From positions 1-8,149 of the forward strand of contig CAAGFP010000181.1 of the NCBI GenBank assembly GCA_900769175.1: a stretch of DNA of 8,149 nt, given 5' to 3'. Below the pieces are notes generated by a model. That model saw nothing but the letters and a program-made list of their open reading frames with translations. It was not told where the DNA came from and made no database searches. Within the stretch, counting starts at the first letter, position 1. Each line of letters starts with the position of its first letter. Both the position numbers and the translations under genes were made by a program. This document shows positions 1 to 5,767 of this stretch, one piece after another. This stretch comes from Lachnospiraceae bacterium. GTDB lineage: Bacteria; Bacillota; Clostridia; Lachnospirales; Lachnospiraceae.

Positions 1-6
1 GTTCAT

Positions 7-90
7 GAGAGTAGTCTCCTTTAATTATGATTTTTTCGTCGAAACCATTATATCAAAGGATTACAGATTACTCTCTTTTTATTTTATTTT
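7..90 (+). terminator. Long hairpin plus T-rich tail at left edge
   Basis: Positions 7-17 pair with 65-75 over 11 bp, with one G-T wobble at 14/68. After a five-base bulge (60-64), 18-22 pair with 55-59 (CCTTT/AAAGG). A small apical TTTC/GAAA helix (34-37/41-44) is possible. The right arm runs directly into TTTTTATTTTATTTT (76-90), as in an intrinsic terminator read on the plus strand. It would end a transcript that begins left of the window. The loop is long for a plain terminator, so a structured leader or small-RNA 3' end is an alternative. Confidence 0.5.
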
Positions 91-150
91 CCAACCAACA
101 AAATCTTTACTCTATTGTTTTATTCCATTTCGTTTATATTCAATTTCGAT

Positions 151-156
151 TATAAT
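151..156 (+). promoter_or_regulatory. Possible -10 box of the cold-shock gene
   Basis: TATAAT lies at 151-156. No convincing -35 box sits 16-18 bp upstream (128-133 reads TTTCGT), so the call rests on the -10 alone. Transcription would start near 163 and give a leader of roughly 130 nt, in line with the long untranslated leaders typical of cold-shock genes. A second TATAAT at 265-270 is too close to the ribosome binding site to be preferred. Confidence 0.35.
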
Positions 157-195
157 CTTTCCTTTGAATAAAATAATCTTTCCTTTGAATAAAAT
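154..195 (+). repeat. Perfect 21-bp tandem duplication in the csp leader
   Basis: Positions 154-174 and 175-195 are identical, each starting AATCTTTCC and ending GAATAAAAT, and a degenerate third start follows (196-204). The duplication lies just downstream of the candidate -10 box, so it would fall in the first part of the untranslated leader. Exact identity suggests a recent slippage event. Confidence 0.85.
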
Positions 196-277
196 ATTCT
201 TTCCATTCTTTCTTTACTTTTTTAAATTCTTATGCTATTCTATTTGTGTTGCTATTGCGACATTTATAATTATTTTT

Positions 278-283
278 GGAGGT
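278..283 (+). promoter_or_regulatory. Ribosome binding site of the cold-shock gene
   Basis: GGAGGT at 278-283 sits 7 nt before ATG 291. This excludes the in-frame upstream TTG at 276, which overlaps the site itself, as the start. Confidence 0.85.
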
Positions 284-290
284 ATCTACA

Positions 291-491
291 ATGAACAAAG
301 GTACAGTAAAGTGGTTCAATAATCAGAAAGGTTACGGATTCATCTCTGATGAAAACGGAAATGATGTTTTCGTACACTACACCGGACTTAACATGGAAGG
401 ATTCAAGTCTTTAGAAGAAGGCGCTTCCGTAGAATTCGAAGTAGTTAACGGAGAAAAAGGACCTCAGGCAGTAAACGTAACCAAGTTATAA
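291..491 (+). CDS. Cold-shock protein, CspA family
   Basis: Encodes a 66-residue single-domain cold-shock protein, a cytoplasmic OB-fold RNA/ssDNA chaperone that melts secondary structure in mRNA at low temperature and often serves general growth roles. The opening MNKGTVKWFN is the family signature. RNP1 is KGYGFI (about residues 14-19) and RNP2 is VFVHY (about 27-31). The length matches the usual 65-70 residues. Start 291 is fixed by GGAGGT 7 nt upstream. The gene stands alone on the plus strand, with a pyrimidine-rich leader before it and a strong terminator at 618-649, so it is probably monocistronic. The paralogue (CspA, CspB and so on) cannot be told from sequence alone. The family call is very secure. 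Confidence 0.97.
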   Translation: MNKGTVKWFNNQKGYGFISDENGNDVFVHYTGLNMEGFKSLEEGASVEFEVVNGEKGPQAVNVTKL

Positions 492-521
492 TAACCACTC
501 ACGGATTACCGTGAAAGTTAT
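491..521 (+). other. Stem-loop at the csp stop codon
   Basis: ATAAC (491-495) pairs with GTTAT (517-521), and inside it TCACGG (499-504) pairs perfectly with CCGTGA (509-514) around an ATTA loop. The outer helix begins on the last base of the stop codon. No T-run follows, so it is not a terminator. It could protect the mRNA 3' end from exonucleases, which is an inference. Confidence 0.5.
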
Positions 522-617
522 CAAATTAATCAGTTTTATCGATGTGCCTGTTCAATAATATATTTATTATGAATTAGCTATTGTATTAACGGATTAACGA
601 ACATTACGTTCTAATGC

Positions 618-649
618 AAAAAAGAATCGGATTTATCCGATTCTTTTTT
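618..649 (+). terminator. Intrinsic terminator of the cold-shock gene
   Basis: A perfect 14-bp inverted repeat: A6GAATCGGA at 618-631 and its complement at 636-649 around a TTTA loop, with a six-T run at the end of the right arm. The six A residues at the start make it a potential terminator from the minus strand as well, so it could also stop readthrough from hisA. Confidence 0.92.
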
Positions 650-708
650 ATTGTATCTCAACATGTATACTATGATTTTGTTATACATTTATTTATATCC
701 CGATACGA

Positions 709-960
709 GAATTCTCTGTTTCGCGTCATCTGAATTCTTTGATTCTCAAAATGTAAATTCTCTGTCTCGCTTCATCTGAATTCTTTGTTTCTCAATATGT
801 GAATTCTCTGTCTCGCGTCATCTGAATTCTTTGTTTCTCAATATGTGAATTCTCTGTCTCGCTTCATCTGAATTCTTTGTTTCTCAATATGTAAATTCTC
901 TGTTTCGCTTCATCTGAATTCTTTATTTCTCAATATGCGAATTCTCTGTTTCGCGGCATG
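709..960. repeat. Tandem array of 46-bp units, each two 23-bp halves
   Basis: Five complete 46-bp units start at 709, 755, 801, 847 and 893, and a truncated sixth starts at 939. The spacing is exact, with no indels. Each unit splits into two related 23-bp halves, both opening with GAATTC or AAATTC: the first continues TCTGTYTCGC, the second TTTGTTTCTCAATATG. The two halves match at about 16 of 23 positions, so the array is really 11 consecutive 23-bp subunits alternating in type A and B. It lies between the convergent csp and hisA genes. A 46-bp period is not a multiple of three, so it does not encode a protein repeat. There are no unique spacers, so it is not a CRISPR array. Function unknown. 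Confidence 0.95.
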
Positions 961-970
961 CACTTATTTT

Positions 971-1006
971 AGGGAATGTGAAAACATAACAAGTACAACA
1001 ATCCCT
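971..1006 (-). other. Stem-loop directly after the hisA stop
   Basis: AGGGAATGT (971-979) and ACAATCCCT (998-1006) form a 9-bp stem with one central mismatch around an 18-nt loop, starting one base past the hisA stop codon on the minus strand. The bases that follow on that strand are A-rich rather than T-rich, so it is not a good intrinsic terminator. It may mark or protect the 3' end of the operon transcript. Confidence 0.4.
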
Positions 1007-1783
1007 CTACTCTCTGCATATTTTAATCACATCCTGAAAATTCATATTCCCGCCAAATAAATCAAGTGCGCTTCCAATGGTAGCATGAATACGATTATTT
1101 CCAAGGCGCTTTAGTTTTTGAAGTTCATCCAAACAATGAATCCCTCCGGCATAGGTTATGGGATTACCCTCATAGGAATTAAGAATATCCACTACTTCTT
1201 CTTCAATTCCCTGAGACTTCCCTTCTACATCCACCGCATGGATTAAGTATTCATCACAATACTCGCTAAGATTCTCCAACAATTCCCGATTCAGATATTC
1301 TTTCGTATTATTCTGCCACCGGTCAGTTGTGATTACATATCCGCCAGCTGTCTTTCTGCAGCTTAAATCCAATACCAGATGATTTCGCCCGATTCGATTG
1401 GAAAGAGCTTTTAGTCGATCCAGATGAATCAGTCCGTCTTTGAATACATATGAAGTAACAATAACATGAGAGGCACCAGCCTCAATGAAGTCTGCGGCAT
1501 TATCAATGTGAATTCCGCCGCCGATTTGCATCCCGCCCGGATAAGCCGAAAGCGCTTCTAATGCCTCTTTTCTGGTTGCCTGATAGTATTCGCTGTCTAC
1601 AGAATTTAATAAAATAATATGGCCGCCTTTCAGTTTGTTTGCCTTATAAAGAAGGGCGAAATCTTTTGCGCCCTTATCTGCCACGAAATTCTCGACTGCC
1701 TGATTTCCTTCATCCTTCAGCGAACTTCCGATTATTTGTTTTACTTTTCCGTTATGAATATCTATACAAGGTCTGAATTCCAT
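1007..1783 (-). CDS. hisA: HisA, His6-type ProFAR isomerase
   Basis: Predicted 1-(5-phosphoribosyl)-5-[(5-phosphoribosylamino)methylideneamino]imidazole-4-carboxamide isomerase, the Amadori rearrangement in histidine biosynthesis; a cytosolic (beta/alpha)8 barrel. It resembles the fungal/plant His6/HISN3 form rather than ordinary bacterial HisA: CIDIHNGKVKQIIG at residues 6-19, LVLDLSCRKT at 136-145, HAVDVEG at 182-188, YAGGI at 211-215 and IGSALDLFGGN at 236-246. All have close counterparts in yeast His6 as I recall it. The two catalytic aspartates appear as Asp8 and Asp139, and phosphate-binding glycines as GGG 88-90. At 258 residues it is full length. The ATG at 1783 is the only plausible start, but its ribosome binding site is poor (AGGA 14 nt upstream). 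It lies 70 bp after the HD-GYP gene on the same strand and is probably the last gene of the dap operon. No other his gene is in the window. Confidence 0.9.
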   Translation of the reverse strand: MEFRPCIDIHNGKVKQIIGSSLKDEGNQAVENFVADKGAKDFALLYKANKLKGGHIILLNSVDSEYYQATRKEALEALSAYPGGMQIGGGIHIDNAADFIEAGASHVIVTSYVFKDGLIHLDRLKALSNRIGRNHLVLDLSCRKTAGGYVITTDRWQNNTKEYLNRELLENLSEYCDEYLIHAVDVEGKSQGIEEEVVDILNSYEGNPITYAGGIHCLDELQKLKRLGNNRIHATIGSALDLFGGNMNFQDVIKICRE

Positions 1784-1853
1784 TGTTCTAAACCATGTCC
1801 TTAATAAATTCTATAAAATAAATCATGGAGTTTCTATGAATCTGATTTCTTTC

Positions 1854-3938
1854 CTAAATCATGTCTCTGTCTCCCCATAATTCAACGGCAAACTGAACAA
1901 GTTCTTCATCTAACTCTCCTCTTCCTGCCATTTCTTTGAGGATCATAAAGGTTTCTCTTTTCCCTTTTGCTCTTTTATAAGGGCGATTATCTGAAACAAG
2001 AGCATCATAAATATCCGCAACCGTCAGAATTCTTGTTGCAAGGCTGATTTCACCATCCTTTAAGTGATTCGGATATCCCTTTCCATTTATCAATTCGTGG
2101 TGCGAGCTTGCAATTTCACGCACATTTTCAAATTTCTTTCCAAAACGGATTCTGCTTATGATACGATTGGTGAAAATTACATGTTCATGAACCTGATCAA
2201 TTTCCGACTCGGTAAGCGTTCCCCGCGTAATCATTAAATTCTCACACTCAAGACGCGTAAGGTATGGAATCCGCATTCCGGCATTGTCGCTGTAACACAT
2301 TTTCCCCATTGCGGATATCCACATTTTATCTTCGTTCGTAATAAACTCTTTTGTGTTCAGTTCACGAATTTTCATCTTCGCATTTTCGAGGAATGAAATC
2401 TCTTTAATCGTTTCCCCATGCTCTTTCTTTTCTTCCAAAGCATCGATTCTGTACAGACAGATGATTTTATCAAGACGGGCATAAAGCATTTCTTCCAATC
2501 GGCCCAATCGGGTAGGTTTGTCCAAAACTTCCTGCGAAACATCTATTTTACCGACATCATGAAGAAGCGCCGCCAATTTCAGCTGGTCAATTTCTTCCGC
2601 CGTTAAATAACGTTTGGAAACTCCTGCCTTATACTGGCTATTGACATATTCTGCCAGAGAAACCGACAGATTTGCAACATTCCTGGTATGGGTTGCGTTA
2701 TAAGGCGTCCTTGCATCGACTGCTTCCGTCATCGCTTCTGCCATGGAAAAGAGCATGTCCTTCAATTCGCCTGCCGCTTCATGCCTTTCATACACATATT
2801 TCCAAATGATATTAATCGCAAATATAACCATAATTGCGATAGGCATATAAACAAGGTATAAAATTGTACCGGAATTCCGAAAAACAGCACAAAGCCCTAT
2901 ATATCCGATCAGAAAAGATAAAAGCCAGAATATCATAAAGCGGATTTTCTTTCCGTTCGTATAATAAAGAAGAAAAGTGGATAAAATGCCGCTAAACGCT
3001 GCCATCAAAAACAAATCCGGATAAACATAGAATCGGTTATCAAGTAAGGCCTGCACAATATTCGCTGTAATCTCTACGCCATACATCAGATTCTGTCTGT
3101 CAACCGGCACCTTATAGGTATCCGTTGCGCTGTCGGCACTGGAGCCGATAATTACAATGCAATCGGAAAATTCGTCCGGGCTCACCACACCTTCCAAAAC
3201 ATCCACCATGGAATACCGGGGGTAACTGTTTACTTTGCCGGAATATCGAATCATGGCGGTTCCGTCTCCGTTCTTTTGCACCGGTAAAACCTGAGACCCC
3301 GTATTTCTGCAATAGGTGTTAAAAATCATCTGTGAAAAGCTCTCAACCGTTCCATTCTCCGAATCAGCTGTCAGTAATGCATAACGCACATAACCATCAC
3401 TGTCAATAATCATATTGGAAAAACCGCTCTGCGCAACCTCTTCCATTTCATGAAACGGAACTGAAACCGATTCAACGAAATAAGGATTGATAATCTGCTT
3501 GCCGTCCTTTTCATATAAATGTCCCTGGAAAGTTGCTTTCGAAGAAAAAACAACATTTCCGGCACGCTTACAGGCATTCACAAAAGATAAATCTCCTTTA
3601 TAATCCTTTGCCACGGAAAAAGGAAGATCAAAAGCAATTACCGTGGGCTTCCTGTCTCCGGAAGAAAGGATGTCTACCAACTGTCCGTAGAAACTTCTTG
3701 ACCATTCATTTTCATCACCGTATACAGAAAGAGTCCGGTTATCAATCGTGATAATTTTAATCTTATCGGATACTTTGCCTCCGCTTTGATAAATAGCATC
3801 TTCATAAAATAATTCCGGGTACGACAAAAAGCCGAAATATATGGCAAAAAATACAAAAAAGCCAAATATAACGGCTGCAGACAGAATCGGTATGCTCTGT
3901 TTGATTTCATCCTTTAAGCTTAAATTATCCCCTTGCAT
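1854..3938 (-). CDS. Membrane CHASE2 sensor with HD-GYP phosphodiesterase domain
   Basis: A 694-residue membrane signalling protein. A helix at about 15-38 anchors an extracytoplasmic CHASE2 domain (about 39-305), recognisable from KIITIDNRTL, IAFDLPF and the closing IVIIGSSADS...GVEITANIVQALL. Three helices follow (about 306-326, 333-353, 358-379), then a cytoplasmic HD-GYP domain (about 395-690). Visible catalytic features are His417, His460-Asp461 with Lys464, His586, His613-His614, the GYP at 621-623 and Asp645. HD-GYP enzymes hydrolyse cyclic-di-GMP; activity here is an inference. Two oddities: about 95 extra residues (477-571) between the HDxGK helix and the next metal-binding histidine, and HHELINGKGYP in place of the usual HHERxDGxGYP. 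The start overlaps dapB by 14 bp with AGGA 8 nt upstream, pointing to translational coupling. The CHASE2 ligand is unknown. Confidence 0.93.
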   Translation of the reverse strand: MQGDNLSLKDEIKQSIPILSAAVIFGFFVFFAIYFGFLSYPELFYEDAIYQSGGKVSDKIKIITIDNRTLSVYGDENEWSRSFYGQLVDILSSGDRKPTVIAFDLPFSVAKDYKGDLSFVNACKRAGNVVFSSKATFQGHLYEKDGKQIINPYFVESVSVPFHEMEEVAQSGFSNMIIDSDGYVRYALLTADSENGTVESFSQMIFNTYCRNTGSQVLPVQKNGDGTAMIRYSGKVNSYPRYSMVDVLEGVVSPDEFSDCIVIIGSSADSATDTYKVPVDRQNLMYGVEITANIVQALLDNRFYVYPDLFLMAAFSGILSTFLLYYTNGKKIRFMIFWLLSFLIGYIGLCAVFRNSGTILYLVYMPIAIMVIFAINIIWKYVYERHEAAGELKDMLFSMAEAMTEAVDARTPYNATHTRNVANLSVSLAEYVNSQYKAGVSKRYLTAEEIDQLKLAALLHDVGKIDVSQEVLDKPTRLGRLEEMLYARLDKIICLYRIDALEEKKEHGETIKEISFLENAKMKIRELNTKEFITNEDKMWISAMGKMCYSDNAGMRIPYLTRLECENLMITRGTLTESEIDQVHEHVIFTNRIISRIRFGKKFENVREIASSHHELINGKGYPNHLKDGEISLATRILTVADIYDALVSDNRPYKRAKGKRETFMILKEMAGRGELDEELVQFAVELWGDRDMI

Positions 3939-4689
3939 GAATCACGTCCTGCATATTATATAACCCGGCAGGTTTATCCTTTAAAAACTTTGCTGCTTCA
4001 ACAGCACCTTTTCCGAAAATCGCTTTTGAATAAGCAGTATGGGAAAAAGTAATCACTTCATCCTCACCTGCAAAAATCACATCATGATCGCCCACAATGG
4101 TTCCGCCCCGGACAGCCGAAATTCCGATTTCATCCGAAGTTCTTCGTTCCAAATCCTGACTTCTGTCATACACATAGTGGTAGCGGTTTCCCATCTGCTC
4201 ATTTATGGAATCCGCAAGTGCAATTGCGGTTCCGCTGGGCGCATCTTTCTTTAAATTGTGATGTTTTTCGACAATCTCAATATCAAAACCGGCAGGGGCC
4301 AAAACCTCTGCAGCATTCTTCAATAAATTCAATAATAAATTAATACCGAGCGACATATTTGCAGAACGAAGAAGCGCTACAGACTTAGAAACATCTCCGA
4401 TTCTTTCAATCTGCTCTTGCGTAAGTCCGGTTGTGCAAATTACTACAGGTGTCTTGGTAGACAGACTGTAATCCAAAAGTGCATCGAATCCCTGAACCGA
4501 TGCAAAATCAATAACAACGTCTGCTTTCACATCGCATTCCGCCAAAGACTTGAAAACGGGATAAGGATTCTTAATCCCGTCATATAAATCAATACCGGCA
4601 ACAATTTCAATCTCATCATCAGAAGCAATAATATTACTGATTACCTGTCCCATTTTGCCATTGCAGCCATGCATAATCGCTTTCGTCAT
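3925..4689 (-). CDS. dapB: DapB, 4-hydroxy-tetrahydrodipicolinate reductase
   Basis: NAD(P)H-dependent reduction of 4-hydroxy-tetrahydrodipicolinate to tetrahydrodipicolinate, the second dedicated step of diaminopimelate and lysine synthesis; cytosolic. Seen: the nucleotide-binding GCNGKMGQ at residues 8-15, DFAS at 61-64, CTTGL at 85-89, and the catalytic block EKHHNLKKDAPSGTA at 141-155 with His143, His144 and Lys147 at the positions of the proton donor and substrate-binding lysine. The C-terminal domain shows RGG (194-196) and GDHDV (200-204). At 254 residues it is in the normal size range. The ATG at 4689 is preceded by GAGG with a 10-nt gap. It lies 63 bp after dapA, with a hairpin between them, and overlaps the HD-GYP start. 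The family call is very secure. Confidence 0.97.
   Translation of the reverse strand: MTKAIMHGCNGKMGQVISNIIASDDEIEIVAGIDLYDGIKNPYPVFKSLAECDVKADVVIDFASVQGFDALLDYSLSTKTPVVICTTGLTQEQIERIGDVSKSVALLRSANMSLGINLLLNLLKNAAEVLAPAGFDIEIVEKHHNLKKDAPSGTAIALADSINEQMGNRYHYVYDRSQDLERRTSDEIGISAVRGGTIVGDHDVIFAGEDEVITFSHTAYSKAIFGKGAVEAAKFLKDKPAGLYNMQDVIHARG
3947..3950 (-). promoter_or_regulatory. Ribosome binding site of the HD-GYP gene inside dapB
   Basis: AGGA on the minus strand at 3950-3947, 8 nt before ATG 3938 and inside the dapB reading frame. It supports this start and coupling of translation to dapB termination at 3925-3927. Confidence 0.6.
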
Positions 4690-4713
4690 GTCAAAAATAC
4701 CTCATCCTTTGTA

Positions 4714-4742
4714 AATTGAGCAGGCGAAACACCTGCTCAATT
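4714..4742 (-). terminator. Hairpin between dapA and dapB, attenuator-like
   Basis: A perfect 11-bp inverted repeat, AATTGAGCAGG (4714-4724) and CCTGCTCAATT (4732-4742), around a 7-nt loop. On the minus strand it is followed by TTTAC, a very short T-run. It lies between dapA (ending 4753) and dapB (starting 4689). It could terminate part of the transcription and lower dapB, HD-GYP and hisA expression relative to dapA, or act as an RNA-processing or stabilising hairpin. No separate promoter for dapB was found in the gap. Confidence 0.5.
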
Positions 4743-4752
4743 CAACATTTTT

Positions 4753-5640
4753 CTAAAATTTCAATCCAAATTTTCTCATTTCTTCTTCAAGCTTCTTAGC
4801 ATTCGACTCTTCCATTTGTGTAAGAGGTCTACGGTACATATCCTTACCAAATCCCATTAAGCTCATTGCTTTTTTTACCGGAATCGGATTCACTTCACTG
4901 AAAAGACAGTCAATCAATGAAACCGCTTTTAACTGCATCTGACGCGCGCTTTCAAAATTCCCGTCTAAGTAATCCTGACATAATTGATGTGTCTGTTCCG
5001 GTGCAATATTGGACAATACAGAAATGACTCCCTTTGCACCAAGTGACATGTAGGGAAGAATCTGAATGTCATCTCCGCAATACACATCCAGCTTTCCGTC
5101 GGTCATGGAAATCAGTCTTGCGGTCTGTGACAAATCGCCGGTTGCTTCTTTCACACCAACAATGTTGTCAACTTCTTCACATAATCTCTTCAAAGTAGCA
5201 GGCTGGATATTTACGCCTGTTCTGGAAGGAATGTTATAGATGATTACGGGAATCTGAACAGAATCCGCTACCATTTTAAAATGCTCAAATAAGCCTTTCT
5301 GAGTTGCCTTATTGTAATAAGGAGAAACGACTAACAGAGCATCTGCTCCTCTTTTTTCAGCTTCTTTGGAAAGATAAATTGCAGTTTCTGTGCAGTTTGA
5401 ACCGCTTCCTGCCACAACAGGAATTCTTCCGGCAACCTGTTTCACACAGAATTCAATTACATCCAGATGCTCTTCGTGTGTAAGCGTAGATGCTTCACCG
5501 GTCGTACCACAAACAATAATTGCATCTGTTTTTCCTTCTATCTGATATTCAATGTTTTTTGCAAATTGTTCATAATCAACGTCACCGTTCTCCTTAAACG
5601 GAGTAACAATGGCAACGCCTGCTCCTTTAAATACTGACAT
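4753..5640 (-). CDS. dapA: DapA, 4-hydroxy-tetrahydrodipicolinate synthase
   Basis: Condenses pyruvate with aspartate semialdehyde to 4-hydroxy-tetrahydrodipicolinate, the entry to diaminopimelate and lysine synthesis; a cytosolic (beta/alpha)8 barrel. Seen: GTTGEAST (residues 45-52) with the active-site threonines, SPYYNK (106-111) with Tyr109, IIYNIPSRTG (133-142) with Tyr135 and Arg140, and the Schiff-base lysine Lys164 in GVKEATGD. At 295 residues it is standard length. The ATG at 5640 is chosen because AGGAGG lies 7 nt upstream and the protein then starts MSVFKGAGVAIVTPF as the family does; the in-frame upstream start at 5691 would lie upstream of the predicted transcription start. It is first in a probable dapA-dapB-HD-GYP-hisA operon. 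Of the residues forming the E. coli lysine-inhibition site, Glu84 aligns with a threonine here, so feedback control may differ; this is an inference. Confidence 0.97.
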   Translation of the reverse strand: MSVFKGAGVAIVTPFKENGDVDYEQFAKNIEYQIEGKTDAIIVCGTTGEASTLTHEEHLDVIEFCVKQVAGRIPVVAGSGSNCTETAIYLSKEAEKRGADALLVVSPYYNKATQKGLFEHFKMVADSVQIPVIIYNIPSRTGVNIQPATLKRLCEEVDNIVGVKEATGDLSQTARLISMTDGKLDVYCGDDIQILPYMSLGAKGVISVLSNIAPEQTHQLCQDYLDGNFESARQMQLKAVSLIDCLFSEVNPIPVKKAMSLMGFGKDMYRRPLTQMEESNAKKLEEEMRKFGLKF

Positions 5641-5647
5641 AATTGTG

Positions 5648-5653
5648 CCTCCT
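5648..5653 (-). promoter_or_regulatory. Ribosome binding site of dapA
   Basis: AGGAGG on the minus strand, 7 nt before ATG 5640. It decides the start against the longer reading frame from 5691. Confidence 0.9.
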
Positions 5654-5675
5654 ATCAAAGCAAATCCTTGCGTTA

Positions 5676-5704
5676 ATGATAACACCGACATTCCCTTATG
5701 TCAA
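5676..5704 (-). promoter_or_regulatory. Sigma-A-type promoter of dapA
   Basis: On the minus strand, TTGACA (5704-5699), a 17-bp spacer and TATCAT (5681-5676) preceded by an extended -10 TG. Transcription would start near 5669, giving a leader of only about 29 nt, too short for a lysine riboswitch. An inverted repeat, GACAT/ATGTC (5687-5691 and 5698-5702), overlaps the -35 box and could be an operator. Confidence 0.8.
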
Positions 5705-5767
5705 CGAAAGAGAGTTTATTCCTGATAAAAGAGTTTTTACATGAAGCCAAAAGTACATTTTACTATT

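Noticed and set aside
5..322. A 105-codon open frame on the plus strand before and into the cold-shock gene
   Set aside because: The predicted protein is a low-complexity F/I/Y-rich string from AT-rich DNA, it overlaps the secure csp gene in another frame, lacks a ribosome binding site and runs through the left-edge hairpin.
709..960. CRISPR array
   Set aside because: Units abut each other, both halves of each unit are repeated and there are no unique spacers; no cas gene is in the window.
1801..1853. Terminator between the HD-GYP gene and hisA
   Set aside because: Only a 6-bp AT-rich stem with a long loop can be drawn and the T-run is interrupted, so readthrough into hisA is more likely.
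3112..3910. Open frames of 66-78 codons on both strands inside the CHASE2/HD-GYP gene
   Set aside because: They are shadows of the long gene, have no recognisable domains and lie wholly within its coding sequence.
5641..5691. 17-residue N-terminal extension of DapA
   Set aside because: The upstream start lies in the promoter region; AGGAGG and family length favour ATG 5640.
5641..5767. Lysine riboswitch upstream of dapA
   Set aside because: A clear promoter at 5676-5704 leaves a leader of only about 29 nt, and no L-box-like structure is visible.
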